38,760 nt of DNA from an uncultured Bacteroidales bacterium (GTDB lineage Bacteria > Bacteroidota > Bacteroidia > Bacteroidales > Bacteroidaceae). Each line of letters begins with the position of its first letter. The stretch's first letter is position 1. The DNA is taken from NCBI GenBank assembly GCA_902796835.1, contig CADBQP010000021.1:1-38760 (forward strand). Direction: 5' to 3'. The position numbers and the translations under genes are program-made. Below are positions 17,485 to 25,320 of the stretch, one piece after another. The notes beneath the pieces were generated by a model. It saw nothing but the letters and a program-made list of their open reading frames with translations. It did not search any database and was not told where the DNA came from.

Positions 17485-18530
17485 TTTTGGTCCGCTTTCT
17501 TGTTTGTCTCTGTGTGACTTCTCAGCTCCGCCAGCTTTTCGAGCGAGACGTCATACTGGTCGTATGTCACACTGCGGGCGCCGAATCCTTCTTTCTGGAA
17601 GGTGAGTCCCTCGTTGAGCCATCGTCCTTGGTTTTCGGTGCTGATGCCGAAGTCGAAATATCTGAATCCTTCGTAGCAGCGCGCCTTGTAGGCATTTGTA
17701 AGATGATGGAAGAGTAGGTCGAGTGCGCCGAGTTCAAGTCCGAGCTCGGATGCATTGATATATTGGGCGTGTGCCACGGGCTTGCATTCGTAGATTACGC
17801 TTCCTCCCACTACTTCTCCACCCTCTGTGCGAACGACCCAGCATCTGATTTGCTGCGGAAAGTTTCTATGCAGCAACATCATTTCATCAAGGGTATGTAC
17901 GGGGTTAAGGGCGTGTCGCTGCCTGAGTCCTTCGGAGAGCACCTCCCAAAATGCAGCCCATAGGGCAGGATTGTTGCTGGCTTCGGTTACCAGGAGATTG
18001 TGCTTCTGAGCCTTGTGTAACCCTCGGCGGCGCAATTCTGAGAGGTGGATGTCCTCGGCGAGGTCTGTGGCCGACGAAAGTCCGCGCGCCCTGAGTTGGG
18101 CCTGAGCCCTGAAAAGCCAGTAGGTGTCGGCTTGACATGGAATTTTCCAATAGATGTGGGGCACGCATTTGTAGCGCAGTGTGTGGAAACCGCGTTGCAG
18201 ATATTCCGCAGCCGCCATTTGCAGGCATTGTGCCACGTCGGTGGCTTTTACGTTGCCATTGATGAGCAGTCCGCCATAGGTGAGGCCGTCATGCGAGGCT
18301 ATGATTCCTTCGGTTTCGGAGCCTTTGGCTACGCATGCTGGAAGCAGGGCTATGGGGAAAGCTTTGTTTTCGTGCATGAACATGAGCGAATGGTCTTCAA
18401 AGCGCTGGGCATGATAGTCCATGTACGACCGTTCAAACAGAAAGGTTGCATTCTTGGCTGCGTCTCTGACAAAGCTGTCCCAATCGTGCTTTGCTGCCTC
18501 GCTGTATGGTTTGCAAACTATTTGGTTCAT
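17481..18530 (-). CDS. FemAB/GNAT-like acyltransferase (Acetyltransf_6 type)
   Basis: A 349-aa soluble protein. The N-terminal half contains FLFERSYMDYHAQRFEDHSLMF, and the second half has a GNAT-like region (about 170-320) with GEVVGGSVIYEC, ALDLLFHHLTNAY and FRYFDFGISTENQGRWLNEGL. This layout matches the FemAB-related Acetyltransf_6 group in polysaccharide clusters. It sits between the ketoisomerase and aminotransferase genes, where FdtC/QdtC hexapeptide N-acyltransferases would be expected. It may acylate the new amino sugar or add an amino acid. That role is inferred. It overlaps the aminotransferase by 4 nt. Confidence 0.8.
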   Translation of the reverse strand: MNQIVCKPYSEAAKHDWDSFVRDAAKNATFLFERSYMDYHAQRFEDHSLMFMHENKAFPIALLPACVAKGSETEGIIASHDGLTYGGLLINGNVKATDVAQCLQMAAAEYLQRGFHTLRYKCVPHIYWKIPCQADTYWLFRAQAQLRARGLSSATDLAEDIHLSELRRRGLHKAQKHNLLVTEASNNPALWAAFWEVLSEGLRQRHALNPVHTLDEMMLLHRNFPQQIRCWVVRTEGGEVVGGSVIYECKPVAHAQYINASELGLELGALDLLFHHLTNAYKARCYEGFRYFDFGISTENQGRWLNEGLTFQKEGFGARSVTYDQYDVSLEKLAELRSHTETNKKADQK

Positions 18531-18583
18531 GTGTTGCCGGATGTTCTCTCTGGGTTTCTTGCTTTTTTAGCGTTCTGTTTGGC

Positions 18584-18982
18584 TTAAGGTGCGGGTGCAG
18601 CCACATATCCTGCGGCATCGTAGGGCCCCGATGCCATGCAAACACACACGGCTCCCTCAGAGAAGTTGAAGAGCCTGCACCAGGCTCCAGGCGGAATGTG
18701 AAGTCCCAAGGTGGGCTCCTCTAGTTGGAACACCTCTTTGCAGCCCTGCCACTCTACTTCTACACTCACGCTGCCGCTCACGGCCACGAGCAGTTCGTGC
18801 TGGCCCAGGTGGGCGTGTCCGCCGCGTTCGCCGCCAGGGGCCACGCCGAATATCCAAAATACGCGTTCTACCTGAAACGGGCAGTCGCCCCACCAGGCAT
18901 CGACCACGGCCAAGGAGCCGCGCAAGTCGCGATGAACGGGAATGTTGAAGAGCAAGTTGTGCAAATCAGTTCTCATATACAC
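18584..18982 (-). CDS. FdtA/QdtA-type dTDP-sugar 3,4-ketoisomerase (WxcM-like cupin)
   Basis: A 132-aa single cupin domain, first gene of the glycan operon. FdtA/QdtA convert dTDP-4-keto-6-deoxyglucose into a 3-keto sugar. The signature RGGHAH (residues 53-58) supplies the catalytic histidines, followed by ELLVAVSGSVSVEV and HIPPGAWCRLFNFSEGAVC. The start may be ATG 18982 or 18976; both are close to the promoter. rmlA and rmlB, which would supply the substrate, are not in the window and must be elsewhere. Stereochemistry cannot be read from the sequence. Confidence 0.88.
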   Translation of the reverse strand: MYMRTDLHNLLFNIPVHRDLRGSLAVVDAWWGDCPFQVERVFWIFGVAPGGERGGHAHLGQHELLVAVSGSVSVEVEWQGCKEVFQLEEPTLGLHIPPGAWCRLFNFSEGAVCVCMASGPYDAAGYVAAPAP

Positions 18983-19034
18983 AAATATTATTAGCGCGCG
19001 AGAGAAGGTTGCGCCCTGTTTTGTAAATTCGAGC

Positions 19035-19061
19035 CAAATATAGCACTTTTATATCACACAA
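19035..19061 (-). promoter_or_regulatory. Promoter of the glycan operon
   Basis: Minus strand TATATTTG (19042-19035) is an exact -7 box. A TTG at 19061-19059 is a possible -33 element at a short spacing. It lies about 55 nt before the first gene. Confidence 0.45.
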
Positions 19062-19110
19062 TCGTCAAGAGGGGTCCATAAAAAGATGTTTTTCAATCAA
19101 GGTGGGAAAA

Positions 19111-19215
19111 AACTGTTGGCTTTTCCGTTGAAACTGTTGGCTTGATAGTTTTAACTGTTGGCTCGATAGTTTTAACAGTTGGCTCGATAGTTTTAACAGT
19201 TGGCTCGATAGTTTT
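19111..19215. repeat. Tandem array: five copies of a 21-bp unit
   Basis: Units start at 19111, 19132, 19153, 19174 and 19195. The plus-strand consensus is AAC(A/T)GTTGGCTCGATAGTTT plus a final T. Copies 3-5 differ by at most one base, copy 2 has TTG for TCG, and copy 1 is degenerate after the first 11 bases. A broken sixth copy starts at 19216. There are no spacers, so it is not CRISPR. The unit equals one arm of the terminator palindrome at 35308-35351. It lies between the folD terminator and the glycan-operon promoter. Confidence 0.9.
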
Positions 19216-19253
19216 AACGTGCGGCCACCTTGTTTTTGGGAGGGTACATTGCG

Positions 19254-19287
19254 AAAAGAGCCCGTCCGCAAGGTGTGGAACAGGCTC
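19254..19287 (-). terminator. Terminator of ffh-folD
   Basis: On the minus strand GAGCCTGTTC (19287-19278) pairs with the complementary arm at about 19267-19258 (10 bp, two G-T pairs). TTTT follows. It lies 35 nt after the folD stop. Confidence 0.65.
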
Positions 19288-19322
19288 TGTGGTAAGAATC
19301 GAAAATGTGCTTTCAGTAATTG

Positions 19323-20204
19323 CTACTGCTGATAGTAGGTGTGTTTGGCGGCATCCAGCGTGTTGAGCAGCAGCATGCATACCGTCATGGGCCCCACGCC
19401 GCCCGGCACGGGTGTGATGTAGCTGCACTTTGGCGCCACGTTGTCGAAGTCGACATCGCCCAACAAGCGATAACCTTTGGGAAGACTGGTGTCGGGGACA
19501 CGTGTGATGCCAATGTCGACCACCACGGCGCCTTCTTTTATCATGTCGGCTTTAATGAAGTGGGGTTGTCCGATGGCGGTGACGAGTATTTCGGCCTCGC
19601 GACATTCTTCGGCTATGCGCTGGCTGTGGGAGTGGAGCACAGTGACGGTGGCATCGCCATGTTCCTTTTGCATGAGCATGGCAGCTACGGGTTTGCCCAC
19701 AATGTTTGAGCGACCCAGCACCACGCATTTGCGGCCGCGGGTGCTGATGTTGTAGCGGCGCAAGAGTTCCATGATGCCCTTGGGCGTGGCACACACGAAG
19801 CAGGGCATGCCAATGTAGAGGCGGCCTACGTTGATGGGGTGGAACCCGTCTACGTCTTTCCGATAGTCGATGGCTTCAATCACCTTTTGCTCGTCGATGT
19901 GGGCAGGCAGGGGCAGCTGCACAATGAAACCGTCTATGTCGGGGTTGGAGTTGAGCTGCTCAATGGCGGCAATAATTTCGTCTTGGCTGGCATCGTCGGC
20001 AAAGTGGAGGAGCGAGGCTTTCATGCCGCATTGCTCGCACATCTTTATTTTGTTGGCCACATAGGTTTCGCTTGCTCCGTCATAGCCCACTAAGACGATG
20101 GCTAAATGAGGCACACGTAGCCCACCTTGCTTCATTTGCAGTATTTCCTGGCGAATTTCGCTCACTATGGTGGCTGCCGTTTTCTTTCCGTCGAGTATTT
20201 GCAT
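19323..20204 (-). CDS. folD: Bifunctional methylenetetrahydrofolate dehydrogenase / methenyltetrahydrofolate cyclohydrolase FolD
   Basis: FolD interconverts methylene- and formyl-tetrahydrofolate for purine and fMet synthesis, in the cytoplasm. In the 293-aa protein the catalytic motif YVANKIK places the key lysine at 54. DGFIVQLPLPAHID, KDVDGFHPINVGRL and CATPKGIMELL follow. The NADP site is GRSNIVGKPVA and the C-terminal signature is PVPGGVGPMT. All expected residues are present. It starts 66 nt after the ffh stop and probably shares its transcript. Confidence 0.97.
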   Translation of the reverse strand: MQILDGKKTAATIVSEIRQEILQMKQGGLRVPHLAIVLVGYDGASETYVANKIKMCEQCGMKASLLHFADDASQDEIIAAIEQLNSNPDIDGFIVQLPLPAHIDEQKVIEAIDYRKDVDGFHPINVGRLYIGMPCFVCATPKGIMELLRRYNISTRGRKCVVLGRSNIVGKPVAAMLMQKEHGDATVTVLHSHSQRIAEECREAEILVTAIGQPHFIKADMIKEGAVVVDIGITRVPDTSLPKGYRLLGDVDFDNVAPKCSYITPVPGGVGPMTVCMLLLNTLDAAKHTYYQQ

Positions 20205-20270
20205 GCGTTTTTACGCGTGTGGGTGGGTTTGCGTGAGGCGGTGAGTGACTTGTCTGACCGCCGTCTGTTC

Positions 20271-21611
20271 TTATTTAGGCATTCCTGGCATCTTTGGCAT
20301 GCGGCCCATCATGTTTTTAATGCCTCCGCCCGTAACCATCTTCATCATTTTACGTGTTTGCTCAAATTGCTTGATGAGTCGGTTCACTTCCTGAATGTTT
20401 GTGCCGCTGCCCTTGGCTATGCGCATGCGGCGGCTTTGGTTCAGAATTTGGGGATTGTGGCGTTCCTGCGGGGTCATGGACAGGATGATGGCTTCAATGC
20501 CTTTGAAGGCGTTGTCGTCGATGTCGATGTCCTTGATGGCCTTTCCCACTCCGGGAATCATTGAGGCGAGGTCCTTAATGTTTCCCATTTTCTTGATCTG
20601 TCGAATTTGGCCCAGGAAGTCTTCAAAGTCGAACTGGTTCTTCTGAATTTTTCTCTGCAGCCGGCGTGCCTCTTCTTCGTCGTATTGCTCTTGTGCACGT
20701 TCCACGAGGCTCACGATGTCGCCCATGCCCAGAATGCGGTCGGCCATTCGCTCAGGGTGGAACACGTCGAGGGCTTCCATCTTTTCGCCTGTGCCCACAA
20801 ACTTGATGGGTTTGTCTACCACAGTGCGAATGGAAAGGGCTGCACCGCCACGCGTGTCGCCGTCGAGCTTGGTGAGCACCACTCCGTCGAAGTCGAGCCG
20901 GTCGTTAAACTCCTTGGCGGTGTTAACGGCGTCCTGGCCCGTCATGGAGTCGACCACAAAGAGCGTTTCGCTGGGGTTGATGGCCTCCTTGATGGCGGCA
21001 ATTTCTTGCATCATCTCTTCGTCGACGGCCAAACGGCCGGCTGTGTCGACGATTACTACGTCGCAGGCTTTGGCGCGCGCTTCCTTGATGGCGTTTTGTG
21101 CTATCTCAACGGGATTTTTGCTCTCGGGCTCGCTGTATACGGGCACGTCGATTTGCTCGCCAAGCACCCTGATTTGCTCAATGGCAGCGGGGCGATATAT
21201 GTCGCAGGCTACGAGCAGGGGCTTTTTGAAGCGCTTTGTTTTGAGCATGTAGGCAAGTTTTCCCGACATGGTGGTCTTACCCGAACCTTGCAGGCCCGAC
21301 ATCAGAATGACGGCCGGCCGGCCTTCGAGGTTAATGCCGACGGCTTCGCCGCCCATGAGACGGGCCAGTTCGTCGTGCACAATCTTCACCATGAGTTGTC
21401 CGGGCTTTACGGCTGTGAGCACATTCTGTCCCAGAGCTTTCTGCTTCACGTCGTCGGTGAAGGTCTTGGCCACTTTGTAGTTCACGTCGGCCTCGAGCAG
21501 GGCGCGACGTACGTCTTTCAACGTTTCGGCCACATTGATCTCGGTGATGCGGCCTTCGCCTTTGAGTATCTTAAAAGACCGTTCCAGTCTTTCGCTTAAA
21601 TTTTCGAACAT
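20271..21611 (-). CDS. ffh: Signal recognition particle protein Ffh (SRP54)
   Basis: Ffh binds signal sequences of nascent membrane proteins and 4.5S RNA, and docks with FtsY. The 446-aa protein has the helical N domain (1-95) and then the GTPase domain with GLQGSGKTT (106-114), DTAGRL and TKLDGD. The methionine-rich M domain ends in MMGRMPKMPGMPK. The RNA-binding helix segment SRRMRIAKGSG is intact. Length is normal. The 4.5S RNA gene is not found in the window. Confidence 0.98.
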   Translation of the reverse strand: MFENLSERLERSFKILKGEGRITEINVAETLKDVRRALLEADVNYKVAKTFTDDVKQKALGQNVLTAVKPGQLMVKIVHDELARLMGGEAVGINLEGRPAVILMSGLQGSGKTTMSGKLAYMLKTKRFKKPLLVACDIYRPAAIEQIRVLGEQIDVPVYSEPESKNPVEIAQNAIKEARAKACDVVIVDTAGRLAVDEEMMQEIAAIKEAINPSETLFVVDSMTGQDAVNTAKEFNDRLDFDGVVLTKLDGDTRGGAALSIRTVVDKPIKFVGTGEKMEALDVFHPERMADRILGMGDIVSLVERAQEQYDEEEARRLQRKIQKNQFDFEDFLGQIRQIKKMGNIKDLASMIPGVGKAIKDIDIDDNAFKGIEAIILSMTPQERHNPQILNQSRRMRIAKGSGTNIQEVNRLIKQFEQTRKMMKMVTGGGIKNMMGRMPKMPGMPK

Positions 21612-21642
21612 GTATTCTTTCTTCTTTTTTTATTTCGGCCTG

Positions 21643-21650
21643 CAAAGGTA
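21643..21650 (-). promoter_or_regulatory. -7 box of the ffh-folD promoter
   Basis: TACCTTTG on the minus strand, 32 nt before the ffh start. The same octamer drives lysS, tRNA-His and the flavodoxin gene. No clear -33 element is seen. Confidence 0.45.
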
Positions 21651-21736
21651 AGCAATATTTTTTCAGTACACCATATTTATTATAAAGTAAAATAACGCGG
21701 TGTCTACATTTTGGGGCGAATAAAATAAGCGCAGAG

Positions 21737-21768
21737 TTGGGTGGGTAACCGAAAAATGCGTATCTTCG
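21737..21768 (+). promoter_or_regulatory. Promoter of the DUF308-DUF4230-DnaJ operon
   Basis: TTG (21737-21739), 21-nt spacer, TATCTTCG (21761-21768), one mismatch from the -7 consensus. The leader is about 20 nt. Confidence 0.45.
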
Positions 21769-21795
21769 CCGCATAAACTCAAAATTAAAGTGACC

Positions 21796-22500
21796 ATGAA
21801 TAATGTTTTCGGCAGCGCTGTGGTTCGCAGCCTCTTTTTCTTGATTATTGGTTTTTTGCTCGTGCTCTTTAGTGATCCGCTTCCCGTTTGGATAGTAGTG
21901 ATGCTGGGCGCCATGTTTGTGTTGCCCGGGGCTGTGTCTCTGGTGAGCTATTTTGCGGCCGACACGTCGGATTTGGCACCATCGCCCCTTCTTCCGCTAG
22001 TGAGCAGTGGCAGCATATTGTTTGGCTTGATGCTTATGATTTTCCCCAGCAATTTTATAGAGTTTATGCTGAAAGCCTTGGCCTTGCTGCTCATGTTGGG
22101 CAGCGCCATTCAGTGTCATTCGCTCTGGTCGGCTGGGCGCCGAGGCGCTCGAATAGGGAGTTTTTTATATGTATTTCCTGTAGCTTTGTTTGGCGTGGGC
22201 CTATTGGTGTTATTCTATTGGCGCGAGGCAGCCAGCCTTCCCTTTATGGTTGTGGGCGGGGCTTGCATTGTTTATTCGCTCGTGGAACTGTGGTGTGCCC
22301 TGATGGTTCATCGCGAAATGAAACGCCGCCAGAAACTGGAGGCCTCCGAACAGGCGAAAGAGGCTGAGGCTCAGACTCCACCCTCTGTGCCTGAAGCCGC
22401 AGAGCCCACTTCGGAAGCTGGGGCCGAGGAAGTGCCCGTTGTTTCACAACCAGAGACGCTTAAATCCGAGAATGACGGCTCGTCGGTGATTACCTTTTAA
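21796..22500 (+). CDS. DUF308/HdeD-like multi-pass membrane protein
   Basis: A 234-aa inner-membrane protein with six hydrophobic segments in about residues 1-170, arranged in pairs as in the HdeD/DUF308 family, including IIGFLLVLFSDPLPVWIVV. A cytoplasmic tail of about 60 residues is rich in Glu, Ala and Pro and looks disordered. HdeD is linked to acid stress in enterobacteria, but the function of Bacteroidetes members is unknown. I chose ATG 21796; the longer frame would start with a GTG two codons earlier. First gene of a five-gene operon. Confidence 0.8.
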   Translation: MNNVFGSAVVRSLFFLIIGFLLVLFSDPLPVWIVVMLGAMFVLPGAVSLVSYFAADTSDLAPSPLLPLVSSGSILFGLMLMIFPSNFIEFMLKALALLLMLGSAIQCHSLWSAGRRGARIGSFLYVFPVALFGVGLLVLFYWREAASLPFMVVGGACIVYSLVELWCALMVHREMKRRQKLEASEQAKEAEAQTPPSVPEAAEPTSEAGAEEVPVVSQPETLKSENDGSSVITF

Positions 22501-22534
22501 TAGCAACCCGAAAACTCATAAGAATTCTCATATC

Positions 22535-23104
22535 ATGAAAACTCTTTTTACCCTTTTCACCATAGTAGCACTAATGTGCAGTTGCCAATCGTCGGAAAAG
22601 AAATCTAAAGCCGATGGCGGCTCCTCTGAGGCTGAGGCTATTCAAAGTGACGTGTTGCCCTCGGCGGCTATGCTCGACCGCACTGATACATTACAGTTGG
22701 GCGGCAAGCAAACAGTGGTGCACATAGAGCGCAAACAAGACGATGCACAGCCAGTGGTGACCACCGAAATGGGAACTAAATTTGCTGATAATAAGGTAGA
22801 TATAAGTTTAGAGCAGGGTGGTGACATTGTCTGGCAGCGCACCTTTACGAAAACCGATTTTGACTCATATCTCACTCCCGTGGAGCGCCAGTCGTGCGTG
22901 TTGCTGGGCATGGCCGTTGAGCCGGAATCGTCGACCGCCAGCATATTGCAATTTGTGGCACAAATAGGAACACCGGGATTGGAGGTGGGCCCGGCATTTA
23001 TCGTAAAAATGGCGGCAACCTCCGACAGAATTGTGAGCATTACGGCCGATAAGCGGCAAGATAGCGTTATCGAGAAGGTCGATGCCGACAATATTGCTGA
23101 ATAA
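22535..23104 (+). CDS. Putative lipoprotein (possibly DUF4738 family)
   Basis: A 189-aa protein with a lipoprotein signal. MKTLFTLFTIVALMCSCQSS offers Cys15 or Cys17 for lipidation, with Cys17 fitting better. A low-complexity Ser/Glu/Lys linker follows, then a beta-rich domain with DTLQLGGKQTVVHIER and WQRTFTKTDFDSYL. It resembles small Prevotella/Bacteroides lipoproteins that I recall as DUF4738, but confidence is low. It is probably periplasmic and anchored to a membrane. Cotranscribed with the DUF308-like gene (34 nt gap). Confidence 0.75.
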   Translation: MKTLFTLFTIVALMCSCQSSEKKSKADGGSSEAEAIQSDVLPSAAMLDRTDTLQLGGKQTVVHIERKQDDAQPVVTTEMGTKFADNKVDISLEQGGDIVWQRTFTKTDFDSYLTPVERQSCVLLGMAVEPESSTASILQFVAQIGTPGLEVGPAFIVKMAATSDRIVSITADKRQDSVIEKVDADNIAE

Positions 23105-23129
23105 GCTGTTCAGTATAAAGCGCGTGAAC

Positions 23130-23840
23130 ATGAGAGAACGAAGACAAAGATGCCTGCCCAAAAGTCTTTACATATCTGCATTGGCCTTGGTTTTTGTATG
23201 TTTTGTGGCGTCGTGTAGCAGCTGTTCGCAAGAGCATGCCAGCTCCGGCAGCGATCAGGCCGACACAGTGGCCGTTCTGGTTAATCGCATTTCAAGGCAG
23301 TCGCGCCTTTATACGGCCGAATATCGCATACATAAAATCATTACTCACACCGACGATAAGCGCATGGAGGTGACGGCTTTGGGAACAAAGTACAGCTTCA
23401 AGGCGCCATTCAGCGAGCGAGCTATTGCCATCCCTATAGATGTAACACTCAAGGCTTATGTAGACATGGGGGAATTTACCGATTTGCACGTGATGCGCAC
23501 CGACTCATCGCTCCACATTATTTTGCCCGACCCGCACATTGTGCTCACGGCCTCGAAGGTGGATCAGCATGCCATACGCCAATATAACGACATAGGACGA
23601 GCCTCGTTTAGCGATAAGGAAATTTCGCGTTTTCAGCAACTTGGCACGGATTCCATCGTCTTCCATATAGGTCGCTATCGTTTGGCCGAGGAGGCACGCC
23701 AAAGTGCGGTGCGCGTCATCGCCCCTTTGCTCACCCAGTTGGGCTACAACGCGCGGAATGTGACAATTTCGTTTCGTAAAAACTTCTCCGACGAAGAATT
23801 ACGTCAATTCATAGAAACTCCTGAAATTACTAAAGATTGA
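23130..23840 (+). CDS. DUF4230 protein, membrane-anchored (first of two)
   Basis: A 236-aa protein with an N-terminal hydrophobic segment (SLYISALALVFVCFVASCSS), either a lipoprotein signal or an anchor. A DUF4230 domain follows: LYTAEYRIHKIITHTDD, IDVTLKAYVDMGEF and LHIILPDPHIVLTASKVDQ. The family is widespread but has no known biochemical role. I chose ATG 23130; the longer frame starting at 23082 overlaps the upstream lipoprotein. The next gene is a shorter relative starting 2 nt after the stop, which suggests that the two products act together. Confidence 0.85.
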   Translation: MRERRQRCLPKSLYISALALVFVCFVASCSSCSQEHASSGSDQADTVAVLVNRISRQSRLYTAEYRIHKIITHTDDKRMEVTALGTKYSFKAPFSERAIAIPIDVTLKAYVDMGEFTDLHVMRTDSSLHIILPDPHIVLTASKVDQHAIRQYNDIGRASFSDKEISRFQQLGTDSIVFHIGRYRLAEEARQSAVRVIAPLLTQLGYNARNVTISFRKNFSDEELRQFIETPEITKD

Positions 23841-23842
23841 AC

Positions 23843-24460
23843 ATGAAAGTGCTCTGCCATCTTTTTGCCCCTATACGCCCTTGGCGCTGGCTCCTTACGC
23901 TCATCATCGTCGTGGCGACGGCAGTGGCTGTGTGGAAGTGTGTGAATAAGGGCGACAAGCCATCTTTCTCAATAGACTTTCCCGAAGGGCAGACCATAGA
24001 TGCCACGGCAGAAGAGATACGGGCTATTCGCGACATAGGACAATGGGAATTTCTTACCATTGATACGGAAGAATTGGCCGAGCTCCGTGAGGAACGACTC
24101 TTGGGTGATCGTCAGTTGGTGCGCATATATCATGGCACTCTACGCATTGGTGTTGATATGGAACGCGCTCGCAACGATTGGTTCAAGGTGGGCGATGCAG
24201 GCGAGGCCATTCTTCACTTGCCTGACGTAGGACTGCTCGATGAACACTTCATTGATGAAGGCCATTCACGGCCGTTGATAGAGAAGGGAGTATGGGGACC
24301 CTCTGAGCGTGAAAAGCTCTACGACCAAGCACGGAAAAAGATGAAACAGCGTGTGCTGATCCCCGAAAATATGGAGCGGGCGCGCCTCATTGCCACAGAG
24401 GAATTTACCAAGGTCTTCAAAGCCTTGGGGTTCGAAAGGGTAGAGGTGGTTTTTGTCTGA
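23843..24460 (+). CDS. DUF4230-like protein (second of two)
   Basis: A 205-aa protein with one N-terminal transmembrane helix (WLLTLIIVVATAVAVWKCV) and an extracytoplasmic domain. The domain carries IRDIGQWEFLTIDTEELAEL, LVRIYHGTLRIGVDM and LPDVGLLDEHFIDEG, the DUF4230 pattern. It appears to be a diverged partner of the upstream gene. The start is ATG 23843; a TTG two codons earlier is also in frame. Function is unknown. Confidence 0.85.
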   Translation: MKVLCHLFAPIRPWRWLLTLIIVVATAVAVWKCVNKGDKPSFSIDFPEGQTIDATAEEIRAIRDIGQWEFLTIDTEELAELREERLLGDRQLVRIYHGTLRIGVDMERARNDWFKVGDAGEAILHLPDVGLLDEHFIDEGHSRPLIEKGVWGPSEREKLYDQARKKMKQRVLIPENMERARLIATEEFTKVFKALGFERVEVVFV

Positions 24461-24494
24461 CTTGAAAAAGTAATCTCAGAATAAAAGTAGCACA

Positions 24495-25247
24495 ATGGCA
24501 AATACACGTTGGTTTGGCGGCTTCGTAGGCTGGATGTTTGGGGGACCGCTCGGAGCCCTCCTCGGCTTCGTGATAGGTTCGCTGGTAGATAGCTTTACTG
24601 ACGGCGATAGTTCACAAGGTTTCATAGGCTCAGACAATGGGACGGAACCGCGCCGCACAGCGACCTCCGATCGCGATAATTTTCTATTTTCACTGCTCGT
24701 TATGTCGGCTTGTGTCATTAAGGCTGATGGAAAAATCATGCACAGCGAAATGGAATATGTGAGGCGTTTTTTTCGTCAGAATTTTGGCGAGCAATCGGTG
24801 TCGCAGGCCGAGCAAATTTTGCTGCAGCTCTTCAAACACGACATCGAAGTGGAGGCTTGCGGAGCGCAGGTGGCAGCTAATATCGACTATTCTCAGCGGC
24901 TGCAGTTGCTGAGTTATCTGGTGGGTATTGCGCAGGCCGACGGGAAGGTGTCGTCAGACGAAATAATAATGTTACGTCGCATTGCACAGTCGATGAGATT
25001 GGCTGCCAATGAAGTTGATTCCCTGCTGAATATGGGCGGCACTTCGTTGGAAGATGCTTATAAAGTGCTTGAGGTTGCTTCAGACGTGAGTAATGAGGAT
25101 TTGCGAAGAGCCTATAAAAAGCTAGTGCTCAAACACCATCCCGATCGAGTGGCATCCCTGGGCGAAGATGTGCGCAAGGCAGCAGAAGAAAAGCTGAAAA
25201 AAATTAATGAAGCATATGACAGAATATGCAAAGAGCGTGGTATTTAG
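24495..25247 (+). CDS. TerB-DnaJ (DjlA-like) co-chaperone
   Basis: A 250-aa protein with a glycine-rich hydrophobic N-terminus (GFVGWMFGGPLGALLGFVIG), a TerB-like helical domain (about 60-175, containing KADGKIMHSE and QADGKVSSDE) and a C-terminal J domain. The HPD tripeptide is at residues 215-217 (KHHPDR). DjlA-type proteins stimulate DnaK from the membrane. The J domain has the typical AYKVLEVASDVSNEDLRRAYKKL helix II. The last gene of the operon, before the terminator at 25253-25286. It probably handles envelope-protein quality control, an inference from context. Confidence 0.92.
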   Translation: MANTRWFGGFVGWMFGGPLGALLGFVIGSLVDSFTDGDSSQGFIGSDNGTEPRRTATSDRDNFLFSLLVMSACVIKADGKIMHSEMEYVRRFFRQNFGEQSVSQAEQILLQLFKHDIEVEACGAQVAANIDYSQRLQLLSYLVGIAQADGKVSSDEIIMLRRIAQSMRLAANEVDSLLNMGGTSLEDAYKVLEVASDVSNEDLRRAYKKLVLKHHPDRVASLGEDVRKAAEEKLKKINEAYDRICKERGI

Positions 25248-25252
25248 CAAAA

Positions 25253-25290
25253 AACCAATGAGGTGAAGTCTTGAACCTCATTGGTTCTTT
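25253..25290 (+). terminator. Terminator of the envelope operon
   Basis: AACCAATGAGGT (25253-25264) pairs perfectly with ACCTCATTGGTT (25275-25286), followed by CTTTG. It is nearly symmetric and may also serve the converging HsdR_N gene. Confidence 0.7.
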
Positions 25291-25320
25291 GCTTAGTTTA
25301 TATGGGAAAGTTTAGCAAAT

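Noticed and set aside
19111-19215. CRISPR array
   Set aside because: The repeats adjoin each other with no spacers, and no cas gene is present.
19065-19271. 68-codon minus-strand frame encoding LKLSSQ-type heptad repeats through the 21-bp array
   Set aside because: A 21-bp repeat free of stops keeps several frames open at once, so the repeat peptide is a by-product. It overlaps the folD terminator region and has no clear start signal.
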